NCBI GenBank assembly: GCA_018335335.1
Contig: JAGXKG010000004.1
Location: 37,037 to 89,669 of the forward strand
DNA: 52,633 bases
Origin: Candidatus Thorarchaeota archaeon
Lineage (GTDB): Archaea; Asgardarchaeota; Thorarchaeia; Thorarchaeales; Thorarchaeaceae
Reading direction: 5' to 3'
Part shown: one piece after another, positions 16,027 to 24,483 of the stretch
Numbering within the stretch: position 1 is the first letter of the stretch
Layout: each line of letters begins with the position of its first letter
The notes under the pieces: generated by a model
What the model was told of the DNA's origin: nothing
Databases searched by the model: none
The model's input: only the letters and a program-made list of their open reading frames with translations
Made by a program: the position numbers and the translations under genes

Positions 16027-16929
16027 ATGATGAAACTTGACGGTGTGGTAGTCAATGCCCAAGTTGCTGAACTTGCTCTTCAATATCTTACATCAGAGAA
16101 TGAAACTCTACTCTCTGAACTAGTATCCTGTCCAGCTGCCAAGAAGACACATGCTCATGCTTGCCGCTTTGGCAATACGGATGATTCCATTTTTGGGTTT
16201 TGGAAATCCATCTTACATGACGCCAGTAAGGACCAACCCGGTTGTGAACGACGTATTCAATCGAATCTTGCCTATCTGAAATCCCACAAATCTACACTTC
16301 TTAGCGCAATCCGAGAAATAGAAGAATATTTGCCTGCGAATTATGAGTTCCAAACACGCTTGAATCTTATTCTGGGCTATGATATTGGGATTGTATCACA
16401 AGGAGAAGCCATGTTGAATATTACTCATTCACATTTCTCAAATGACAGACGGGAACTCATCTACCTGATTATGCACGAGCTCCATCATGTTGCTTATACA
16501 GACTATCATCCTATATACTCGCTAGATGATTTGCAAACCACAGATGATTTCATGAGAATCATTCGATATTCCACACAGTTGGAAGGGTTTGGTGTATATA
16601 CATCTCTTAATAGACGTATTGAAGAGAATGGCCTTGGACATGAGGATTATCAGTTTCTGCTCAATCCGAAGGAATGTACTTCTCGGGTTGAGGAGTACTT
16701 CGACATAATTGAGGTACTAAACAATGAAAAGAAGCGTGAGCTGAAGGATTCGGACTTTGAAATCATGGAGAAAATGAGTGGTAGAGGAAGTAGACTCTGG
16801 TATGTTACTGGCGCATACATGTGCAAAGTGATTGATGAAAAGCTCGGCCGGAGGACACTAACGGAAACCATCATCGATGGCCCCGATAGTTTCTTTGAAG
16901 CATACGGAACGGCTAGGAACCGACGCTAG
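16027..16929 (+). CDS. HExxH zinc metallopeptidase-like protein
   Basis: 300 residues, soluble. HELHH at 150-154 gives the zincin HExxH motif. QLEGFGVYT, with E186 some 32 residues later, is a good candidate for the third zinc ligand, as in gluzincins such as the DUF2268/DUF5700 groups. There is no signal peptide, so it is cytoplasmic. The family is only loosely assigned. Its stop codon TAG shares the palindrome CTAG (16926-16929) with the stop of the convergent phosphate transporter. Confidence 0.72.
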   Translation: MMKLDGVVVNAQVAELALQYLTSENETLLSELVSCPAAKKTHAHACRFGNTDDSIFGFWKSILHDASKDQPGCERRIQSNLAYLKSHKSTLLSAIREIEEYLPANYEFQTRLNLILGYDIGIVSQGEAMLNITHSHFSNDRRELIYLIMHELHHVAYTDYHPIYSLDDLQTTDDFMRIIRYSTQLEGFGVYTSLNRRIEENGLGHEDYQFLLNPKECTSRVEEYFDIIEVLNNEKKRELKDSDFEIMEKMSGRGSRLWYVTGAYMCKVIDEKLGRRTLTETIIDGPDSFFEAYGTARNRR

Positions 16930-17954
16930 AACAGGAGATTGATTACATAGAAACATCCCATGGCGAAACCTGCAGATATTGGAACAGTGATGATCCATGA
17001 GATGATGATATCTCTAATCTGCTTCTTTTGTATCCCGGTCTGTTCCACCCATCCTACTGCAATGAGTGCAGCAATCAGAACATGGGTTCCACTCAAAGGC
17101 AGACCGAGAAGTGTCCCGATGAACATAACGATGGATACTGCGACACTTGCAGATAAAGCAGAGGACGGTGAAAGGCTAACAATCTCTGTAGATACTGTTT
17201 GAATCACTTTTCTACCCACTATTATCAGCCCTAGTCCCATCCCTATTCCTCCAATAAGCAGTGGAATTGCAACTCCCGGGATAGCAAGAGCTCCAATATG
17301 GTATACGACACTAAATTCCGGGAGCGCTACAAGTGGTGCAATTGCGTTAGCGACATCATTGCCGCCCCTGCTAAGAGAAGTGATAATCAGGAATACTGCT
17401 AGGCCGTAAGCTGCTATCTGTTCTTGCCTTTCACGTGCGTATAATCCACTGGCTCGATGCTGAGCTTTTCGTATAAGGAAGAAGAATGCGGCAGCAATCA
17501 CGAAGCCAATCAATGGCGAGACAATCCACCCAAGAAACACCTGAAAGAGAACCAAGACATTTACGCTGTGTAACCCCCAGCCTTGTAATCCGAGAAATGG
17601 TGCGATGATACATACACCGATTACAGAACCCACAACACATTGTGTCGTGCTGATGGGAACTCCATGTGATACCGATGCTAGAATCAACCAGATTGCCATG
17701 GATATGAGAATAGCGCAAACCATTTGCATCGTAAGAGTTCGACCGCTTATCAAATCCGAACCTACTTTCTCCGATACGGCACTACCCATGAATACCGCTC
17801 CAATTATATTCACGATAGCTCCGAGGGAAACCGCGGTTCCCAGCGAAAATACATGGGCTCCTACAGCTGGACTCATAGTTTCATCATTGCTTCCGATTGC
17901 GAAAGCCACAAAGAAACCGATGATGAGCAACCCAGCTAGGGTGAGAAATGCCAC
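16926..17954 (-). CDS. PiT-type inorganic phosphate permease
   Basis: A membrane protein of about 342 residues with some ten helices. It carries both inverted-repeat signatures of the PiT family: IGSNDETMSPAVGA near the N-terminus and SRGGNDVANAIAPL in the second half, plus SGTHVL and VPISTTQ motifs. It imports phosphate (or metal phosphate) by H+ or Na+ symport. The frame is open back to 18014, but that would overlap the upstream gene. GGAGGGG (17960-17966) five bases before GTG 17954 marks the better start. It is in an operon with the DUF47 gene, 17 bases apart. Confidence 0.9.
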   Translation of the reverse strand: MAFLTLAGLLIIGFFVAFAIGSNDETMSPAVGAHVFSLGTAVSLGAIVNIIGAVFMGSAVSEKVGSDLISGRTLTMQMVCAILISMAIWLILASVSHGVPISTTQCVVGSVIGVCIIAPFLGLQGWGLHSVNVLVLFQVFLGWIVSPLIGFVIAAAFFFLIRKAQHRASGLYARERQEQIAAYGLAVFLIITSLSRGGNDVANAIAPLVALPEFSVVYHIGALAIPGVAIPLLIGGIGMGLGLIIVGRKVIQTVSTEIVSLSPSSALSASVAVSIVMFIGTLLGLPLSGTHVLIAALIAVGWVEQTGIQKKQIRDIIISWIITVPISAGFAMGCFYVINLLF

Positions 17955-17971
17955 TGTTACCCCTCCAGCTC

Positions 17972-18634
17972 CTAGGAGTATTTGACAGCTAGTGCACGAA
18001 TGAAATCTGCACATTTCTCTGCAGTTACCGCAACTTCGAGAATGGTTCTGGCAACAAGACGTAGATACTGAAGCTCGGTGGGATTTCGTTCTGTATCTGA
18101 TAACAGATGACCAAGAAATTCGAATTGGATATCCCTTGCTTCTTCCCGCACTTTGGAAACTTCGTGGGAGTATTTGACAGATTTTTCAAAATCTTCAAAG
18201 AGGTACTTGATGGCGTCTTGAAGGATATCTGTCGTCTTCCAACACTTCTCCGCAATATCTCTAATTTCTGAGGGAGGCTCGATATCCTTACATATAGCCA
18301 TTATCCGAATGGCTTCTTCTGCTGCATCAACGATATTGTCCATGAGGTTTGTTAGTGTGTGTCTTTCTTGGGTTTGCTGTGGTAGATATGCACGCTCCGA
18401 AAAGATGTTCTCAACAAGCCGATCTCGCATCTGATCACTTTCTCGCTCGATTACGATGATTTCATGTCTAATCTCGAGCAAGGTCTCGATGTCTCCGTAT
18501 CCCCAAGACCTAGAGGCAACGCACAGCTTTGCACTGGCGCTTTGAAGAGCTTTACTCAAATCCAAGATTATTTCGTTCGCTTTTTCCTGAAGCTGCTTTT
18601 TTCCTACACCGAATATTCTTGAGAATGTCCCCAT
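17972..18634 (-). CDS. DUF47 (PhoU-like) PiT accessory protein
   Basis: 220 residues, all helical, with the two PhoU-like three-helix halves. VIERESDQMRDRL and the E-x-x-D pattern, then TNLMDNIVDAAEEA, are the metal-binding helices expected for DUF47. Genes of this family almost always sit before a PiT permease, as here, and are thought to control it. Start ATG 18634. Confidence 0.88.
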   Translation of the reverse strand: MGTFSRIFGVGKKQLQEKANEIILDLSKALQSASAKLCVASRSWGYGDIETLLEIRHEIIVIERESDQMRDRLVENIFSERAYLPQQTQERHTLTNLMDNIVDAAEEAIRIMAICKDIEPPSEIRDIAEKCWKTTDILQDAIKYLFEDFEKSVKYSHEVSKVREEARDIQFEFLGHLLSDTERNPTELQYLRLVARTILEVAVTAEKCADFIRALAVKYS

Positions 18635-18839
18635 TTCTGGTCACTTCCACAGGACGTCTACACTACATATGCAATCTTCGCCTGGATGCTGCAACTCAGC
18701 GAGAATGGCTCTCTATCATAGCAATTACTCTCTGAATGAATCTGAGCTGAGAGCCAGTTTGTATTGCAGTCTTCATAGATTGCCTTTTGAATATAACTCT
18801 ATTTGAGGGTATGACTGAATTATTTTACCGTCTGATGAA

Positions 18840-20621
18840 TTAGTCCGATTCCTGTAGGAATGCATAAATTCTAACAAGACCTGCACCGATACTTTCCTGT
18901 TTTGATATCCTGAAATGCCCTAACTCTCCAGTTCTATCTACATGAGGTCCACCGCAGAGTTCCTTGCTGAAGTCTCCTACAGAATAGACCGATACTCTGT
19001 CCCCATAGCTTTCTTTGAAGAAGGCTAAGGCCCCCCGTTCAATTGCCTCATGATAGGGCATGAATTCGTGTTGCACTTCCTGATCCTTCTCAATCTGTTC
19101 GTTGACCAGTTCTTCAACTCTTTCCAGTTCCTCATCTGTAAGATTTCGGGGGAAGGTGAAGTCGAATCTCAGACGCTCCGCGGTAATATTGCTACCATTC
19201 TGCTTAGCTTTGTCGCCCAATACTTTTCTTAGCGCTGCCTGCAAAAGGTGCGTTGCAGTATGGAGTTTCGTTGTCTCTTCGCTATGGTCAGCTAGACCGC
19301 CCTTGAACTTCTCTTCGGCTCCTGCTTTCGATACTTCCTTATGCTCTTTCTGTTCCTCACGGAAGGTTTCCATGTCTATGTCAATACCTTCCTCAGCAGC
19401 CAACTCCTTGGTCATTTCAACCGGCAGTCCAAAGCTTTGGTAGAGTAGTGCAGCATCCTCTCCCGTTATGGTGCCTTTATTCTCCAAAATTCGGTTGAAT
19501 TTTTTGAGCGCACGGCGAAGCGTTTTGCTGAATTTGTTCTCTTCCCGTTCAAGGTTTTCCATGATGAATTCTCTGTTCCGTTCAACCTCGTCATAGGGCT
19601 CCTTGTAAATATCGATGACAAGCTTTGAAATCTTCTTGGTGAAATCCTGTGATATTCCAAGTTTGCCAGCATGCTGGATACTGCGCCGTATGAGTCTTCG
19701 CACAACATATCCATGCTCTTTGTTTGATGGAATGATTTTCCGGTCGTCTCCCATAATCATGACAGCTGCTTTGATGTGATCTGAGATGATTCTTATCCTT
19801 CGTATATCTTCGTCAGAGAATTCTTCCTTCTCACTCATTGATTTGAGTTTCTCAACAAGTGGAGCCATATTCTCAATTTGGTAGACAGTCTGCTTTCCTT
19901 GAAGCATAGCGGCTGTTCGTTCAAGCCCCATCCCCGTGTCAATATTCTTCTGGTCGAGGATATCGTAGCTACCATTCTCCGTTTTGCTATATTCCATAAA
20001 TACATCGTTCCACACTTCTACGAAATGGCCGCAGTTGCACCCCGGTTTACAGTCTGGGCCACATTTCGGAATCTCATCAACTTCAATGAACATCTCGGAG
20101 CAGGGTCCACATGGTCCCGTCTTTCCTGCTGGCCCCCACCAATTGTCTTCCTTTGGCAGATAAAAGATGCGTTCTCCTGGTACACCAATTTCCTTCCAGA
20201 CTTCTGCGGACTCCTCATCCCTTGGGGCGTTTTCATCTCCCTCAAACAGGGTCACATACAGCTTCTCTGGATCAAATCCCAACCAGGCATCTGACGTGAG
20301 AAACTCGTAGCTCCATCCGATAGCCTCTTCTTTCCAGTAGTCACCTAGGCTCCAGTTACCAAGCATCTCGAAAAAGGTGAGGTGTGTTGTATCACCCACT
20401 TCTTCGATATCGGTGGTTCTGATACATTTCTGACAATTGGCAAGTCGTGTTCCCATTGGATGCTTTTGTCCCAGAAGATACGGTACGAGCGGGTGCATAC
20501 CTGCTGTCGTGAATAGTACGGTAGGATCATGTTCAGGCATAAGTGAAGCAGATCCTATGATGGCATGGTCTTTCTCTTTGAAGAATTCGAGATATTTTTT
20601 CCGCAACTCATCTACGCGCAA
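18840..20621 (-). CDS. alaS: Alanyl-tRNA synthetase, short form without C-Ala domain
   Basis: 593 residues. The catalytic core has TTAGMHPLVPYLLG, the motif 2 region (TFFEMLGNWSLGDYW) and GMGLERTAAMLQG. A helical tRNA-recognition part follows, then the editing domain with HTATH and CGGPHVDRTGE zinc ligands. The protein stops at the end of the editing domain; the DHHA1/C-Ala domain of usual 870-950 residue enzymes is missing. A CGPDCKPGCNCGHF insertion and the whole style of the core resemble the approximately 590-residue AlaRS of candidate-phyla-radiation bacteria more than archaeal AlaRS. Charging of tRNA-Ala and removal of mis-acylated Ser should both be possible. The start is TTG 20621; the nearby ATG is out of frame. 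Confidence 0.92.
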   Translation of the reverse strand: MRVDELRKKYLEFFKEKDHAIIGSASLMPEHDPTVLFTTAGMHPLVPYLLGQKHPMGTRLANCQKCIRTTDIEEVGDTTHLTFFEMLGNWSLGDYWKEEAIGWSYEFLTSDAWLGFDPEKLYVTLFEGDENAPRDEESAEVWKEIGVPGERIFYLPKEDNWWGPAGKTGPCGPCSEMFIEVDEIPKCGPDCKPGCNCGHFVEVWNDVFMEYSKTENGSYDILDQKNIDTGMGLERTAAMLQGKQTVYQIENMAPLVEKLKSMSEKEEFSDEDIRRIRIISDHIKAAVMIMGDDRKIIPSNKEHGYVVRRLIRRSIQHAGKLGISQDFTKKISKLVIDIYKEPYDEVERNREFIMENLEREENKFSKTLRRALKKFNRILENKGTITGEDAALLYQSFGLPVEMTKELAAEEGIDIDMETFREEQKEHKEVSKAGAEEKFKGGLADHSEETTKLHTATHLLQAALRKVLGDKAKQNGSNITAERLRFDFTFPRNLTDEELERVEELVNEQIEKDQEVQHEFMPYHEAIERGALAFFKESYGDRVSVYSVGDFSKELCGGPHVDRTGELGHFRISKQESIGAGLVRIYAFLQESD

Positions 20622-20743
20622 TTTGCCATCACCTATGTATCACTCTGCCAAGAATTCTGTACGATTTTAACGCTTATGATTTGGTGTTCCCAAAGACTCG
20701 CAATTCAGTCAAAACTCACAGTGATGTGGTTTGCCAATTTCAG

Positions 20744-21229
20744 CTACAGCAGTATAAGACCAGATGGTGTCATTCTGTAGCGGTGAAGTCTATCGGGAAT
20801 CCAAGGATAGCGGTCCAGCCAGTCGAGGAAGCGGTCGTTGGAGACAATATCGGCATTCTTACGGTTGGCAAGACGCAAAATCATCGCATCGTCATTTGTA
20901 CCGCTTCTGGCCTCCAAGACCTTTCTCCGTCGCACGAGGTCATCAAGAATACCGGGGTCCTCTACCTTGTATTTCAGAGCGGCTGAAACAACTGCTACGG
21001 GGTTGTATCCCGCATTCCTGAGACTCCGGTCCGCCAAGGCAATATTGTTAGCCTGAGGTGTCCCATTATATGACAAGTAGTATGCTACGTTGTTGCCATC
21101 AATAACGAGATTTCTTCTACTCCGGGATTCCCGTTGTTGATTGCGCCTTCTGCAGACCCGTACATGCTTGTCAAGCTCATATCGATCAAATAACTTTCCA
21201 CAGTATGGACATCTTGCTCTCTTTGGCAT
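20744..21229 (-). CDS. Zinc-finger NYN (Zc3h12a-like) ribonuclease
   Basis: 161 residues from ATG 21229; the frame is open 35 codons further up, but that part is not conserved in character. The N-terminal CPYCGKLFDRYELDKHVRVC is a C2HC zinc finger. From about residue 40, LVIDGNNVAYY, then SGTNDDAMILRLA and ADIVSNDRFLDW, give the four acidic residues of a PIN/NYN nuclease of the Zc3h12a type. A small RNA-directed nuclease with its own nucleic-acid-binding finger is the natural reading. The target is unknown; roles in RNA decay or defence are both possible. Confidence 0.82.
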   Translation of the reverse strand: MPKRARCPYCGKLFDRYELDKHVRVCRRRNQQRESRSRRNLVIDGNNVAYYLSYNGTPQANNIALADRSLRNAGYNPVAVVSAALKYKVEDPGILDDLVRRRKVLEARSGTNDDAMILRLANRKNADIVSNDRFLDWLDRYPWIPDRLHRYRMTPSGLILL

Positions 21230-21387
21230 GGTTTCAGTACCACCATGATTTGGGGACAGACCATCAATTGTTCCCCCTCGTTTCCTATCTAAAACAATTT
21301 TGTTTCGTAAAATCGCTAATATACCAGAAGGCAAACTTCAAGTAAACGAAATACCAGTTATTTACTAAATAGACCAGCTATGCATTC

Positions 21388-21449
21388 AAAAAAGGCGTCC
21401 AGTCTCCGTTTGTGTCTACCCTCCCGGCGGACATTGCGGGGTGGACGCC
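21388..21449 (-). terminator. Long hairpin with T6 tract
   Basis: GGCGTCCA (21394-21401) pairs perfectly with TGGACGCC (21442-21449) around a 40-base loop. On the minus strand the stem lies just after the permease stop (21464) and is followed directly by six T residues (complement of 21388-21393). It terminates the permease array. Confidence 0.7.
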
Positions 21450-21463
21450 ACCTTTTACGTTTT

Positions 21464-22765
21464 CTACAAGAAGAACGATATGAGCAACAACCAGCCTGTT
21501 CCTACTGCTAGATGGATCAAACCCACCAACGTTCCAAGCTTGGCAAATTCTATGAACGTGATATGATTCCCCTCTTTTTCGGAGTAACTTATCGCTACCA
21601 TGTTGGCAGGGGATCCAAGTGGTGTGAATATGTATCCTCCAATGTTTACCGCGAATACCAGAGCCAGAGGGAGCACCGGGCTTATGGTTGTGAATTGGTA
21701 AGCTATGGGTGCCAATACTGCTGAAACAGGGAGATTATCAAGAAAAGCGGAGAGAATCGCTGGAATCCATATCATGAACACGGTCGCTATCACGGGATTC
21801 CCCCCGACTATTCCCTGTATGCCCACACCCAACTCATCAATGATGCCCGTTAGTTCCAGGGATGCTACTAATCCGAATAGCCCTACAAGAAAGAATATGG
21901 TGCTCCATCCGACTTCGCTAAGGAATTGAACTGCTCTATCATGAGCTAGGATGAGAAGCGCGGCGGCGACCATGAGTGCAACCATGACGGGCTCGATGTG
22001 CAATGATGGGCCTAGTGCAAAACCCAGTACTAGGATTCCAAACCCAATAACAGACGCAAAGAAATCACGACGACTCTTTATCATGGTCGCCGGGTCCACT
22101 CTGAAGAGTAAGTCAACGCGCATTGAATCTGCGGTTCCAAACTCCTTCCCGTAGTACTTCATGAAGATTGGGAGTGTAATCAGAAGCAGAATAACAGCAA
22201 GTGGCATGAACACGAGAAAGAGCATACCAGCATCAAGATTCGTCTCTCCTGCGATTACCAGGTTGGGGACCGCCCCGACGATGGATGGAATCGACGCGAA
22301 ATTGCACACGATAGACTCAGAGATGAGATAGGGCTTGAAGTCTATATCCAGGGCCTTACAGACCTGTATCGTGAGCGGAGCCATGATAAGCATGGTAGAT
22401 GTAGTATCGAGGAAGAGAGAACTAACGAACACAAAAATAAGAAATGTCCTGTAGAGATCTTTATGCACACCTCTACTTGGCTTAGAGAGGGTCAGAGCTA
22501 GGAACTGGAATACCCCCGAACCACCAGCAACAGCAACGATGATCATCATAGCCGTCACAAACATGATGGTCCCCCATTCCACATGTTCAAGCAAGATGAT
22601 GAAAGTCGGGGGATCCTCGTAACCTAGTTGAAAAGCAGCCCAGAACACAACCCCGATTATGGTCATTCCCAGAAGGGACATACCCGTGCGATTGACTTTC
22701 TCACTTGAAATCACAAGGTACGTGCCTACGAACACTGCTAAAACGGTAATTGCCAGGGCATCCAT
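21464..22765 (-). CDS. ArsB/NhaD-type permease, copy 1
   Basis: 433 residues, about eleven membrane helices, ion-transporter superfamily (P-protein/ArsB/NhaD). It has two half-domains: SSLFLDTTSTMLIMAPL with ASIPSIVGAVPNL in the first, and SAFLDNLPVSAVLAPI with FTPLGSPANMVAI in the second. In the first half the usual Asp-Asn pair is Asp-Thr (D120, T121); in the second it is intact. The family moves anions or exchanges Na+/H+; substrate not predictable. Third and last of three tandem paralogues in transcription order. Confidence 0.82.
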   Translation of the reverse strand: MDALAITVLAVFVGTYLVISSEKVNRTGMSLLGMTIIGVVFWAAFQLGYEDPPTFIILLEHVEWGTIMFVTAMMIIVAVAGGSGVFQFLALTLSKPSRGVHKDLYRTFLIFVFVSSLFLDTTSTMLIMAPLTIQVCKALDIDFKPYLISESIVCNFASIPSIVGAVPNLVIAGETNLDAGMLFLVFMPLAVILLLITLPIFMKYYGKEFGTADSMRVDLLFRVDPATMIKSRRDFFASVIGFGILVLGFALGPSLHIEPVMVALMVAAALLILAHDRAVQFLSEVGWSTIFFLVGLFGLVASLELTGIIDELGVGIQGIVGGNPVIATVFMIWIPAILSAFLDNLPVSAVLAPIAYQFTTISPVLPLALVFAVNIGGYIFTPLGSPANMVAISYSEKEGNHITFIEFAKLGTLVGLIHLAVGTGWLLLISFFL

Positions 22766-22848
22766 CTCTGTTCACTCGGTGGATTGGGTCCGGTCTTATC
22801 TGCTTAACTAGGACTAAAACCATTGTATTGCTCGCTGTCAGTTATATT

Positions 22849-24315
22849 TTATTCTTGCCGTGATAGAATATCTCGAACGCGACCTATCAACCGGGACAGT
22901 ATCCCTTCCCCCTCCTCTCCTGATGACATGCCATCTGTTCCCAGGTTCGGTAAGATGATAACCAAGAATCCTACAACACCGATGACTACGCCACCGATAA
23001 GGACAGGAATCAAGCTGTAGAACTCAATCAACAGAATCCATACAACGCCGAGGGTTAGATGGAACACACCGGTTAGGGTTCCTGCTTTGGCAAAGTCAGC
23101 GAATGAAATGGGATCGTGTTCTCGTTCTGACGCTGCGATGGCGACCATATTACTGGGAGATCCTAGTGGGGTGAGTATATTGCCACCAACGTTCACTGCA
23201 TAAACCAGTGCGAGCGGAAGAAGGGGGCTGACTGCAGTGAATCTCAAGGCAACCGGTGCAAGCACAGCTGAAACCGGTAGATTATCGAGAAAAGCCGAGA
23301 GTACCGCAGGGATGGTGACCATGAAGACGATTGCTATGACTGTGTTATCACCGATGACATCAACCAGTGCGTCCCCGAGCAAATCGATGATTCCTACGAT
23401 GTCCAATGCACCAACCATACCAAACAAGCCTACAAGAAAGAATATGGTGCTCCACCCGACTTCTTCGAGGAACTCGTTTGCTCGATCGTGGGCCAGAATC
23501 AACAATCCTGCAGCAACGAGAAGAGCGACCATCGATGCTTCAATACCCAGTAATGGTTTCAGAACAAAACCCGTGATGAGTACAGCGAAAGCAATGATTG
23601 ACGCATAGAAATCCTGTCGTGACTTTATCATTGTGGCAGGCTGGATGCGAAAGAGAAGCTCAACTCGCTGGGGATCCGTAGGAACAAATGCGTCACTAAA
23701 ATAGCGAGTGAGAACTAACCACGTGACTAGGAAGAGAATGAACGTAAGGGGCATGAACGTCAAGAACAAATTACCTGCGTCGATGCTGGCTTCTTTCGCT
23801 ATGACGATGTTAGGCACAGCCCCGACGATAGAAGGGATGGATCCGATATTGGCCACGATAGCTTCGGAAATCAGTAGTGATTTGAAATCCATGTCAAGCG
23901 CTTGACAAACTTGCACGGTGAGCGGTGCCATGATTAAAATCGTTGATACATTATCAACAAAGAGTGATATTGCGAAGACAAAGAGCAGGAAAATTGTAAA
24001 GAGCTTCTTGTACACTCCTTCGCTGGGTCCGGCCAGGCGCAGAGCAAGGTACTGGAACATTCCCGACCCGCCTGCAACAGCAACTACGATAAACATGCTT
24101 GTTACAAATAAAATCGTGTCCCACTCAATCATCTCGACAATGTGCACGAAGCTGTAATGCACATCTGGCATGATGGTGCTTGCGACCCAGAAGACGATTC
24201 CCACGAGGGCCAGGCCAAGGAGACTAGTGCCCGTTCTATCGACCTTCTCAGTAGATATCGCAGCATATATAGCAATGAACACGACAATAACTGCAATCGG
24301 TAACAAATCCATCAT
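22849..24315 (-). CDS. ArsB/NhaD-type permease, copy 2
   Basis: 488 residues, the middle member of the array. It carries the canonical form of both motifs (FVDNVSTILIMAPL with D121-N122, and SAFLDNLPVSAVLAP), so it is probably closest to ancestral function. After the shared core it has an extra hydrophobic segment and a charged cytoplasmic tail of about 55 residues not present in the other two. GAGGA lies five bases before the first ATG. Gaps of 83 and 168 bases to its neighbours leave room for separate promoters. Confidence 0.82.
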   Translation of the reverse strand: MMDLLPIAVIVVFIAIYAAISTEKVDRTGTSLLGLALVGIVFWVASTIMPDVHYSFVHIVEMIEWDTILFVTSMFIVVAVAGGSGMFQYLALRLAGPSEGVYKKLFTIFLLFVFAISLFVDNVSTILIMAPLTVQVCQALDMDFKSLLISEAIVANIGSIPSIVGAVPNIVIAKEASIDAGNLFLTFMPLTFILFLVTWLVLTRYFSDAFVPTDPQRVELLFRIQPATMIKSRQDFYASIIAFAVLITGFVLKPLLGIEASMVALLVAAGLLILAHDRANEFLEEVGWSTIFFLVGLFGMVGALDIVGIIDLLGDALVDVIGDNTVIAIVFMVTIPAVLSAFLDNLPVSAVLAPVALRFTAVSPLLPLALVYAVNVGGNILTPLGSPSNMVAIAASEREHDPISFADFAKAGTLTGVFHLTLGVVWILLIEFYSLIPVLIGGVVIGVVGFLVIILPNLGTDGMSSGEEGEGILSRLIGRVRDILSRQE

Positions 24316-24483
24316 ATCATTCCTCGGTATAGAGGTACGTGGGAGTGACCAAGCTGGGGAGTATTCTACCTAGAGATACTCTACACCTTTCATTAATATA
24401 CCGACGCATTCGCGGCTTTTTTCTGTGTTTGAGGAATTTCAAGCAGGCTCACGCCTTCAAATGAACCATTAGAATATATTCTG

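Noticed and set aside
19878-20294. Plus-strand frame of 138 codons opposite alaS
   Set aside because: Antisense to the conserved AlaRS catalytic domain; no supporting signal.
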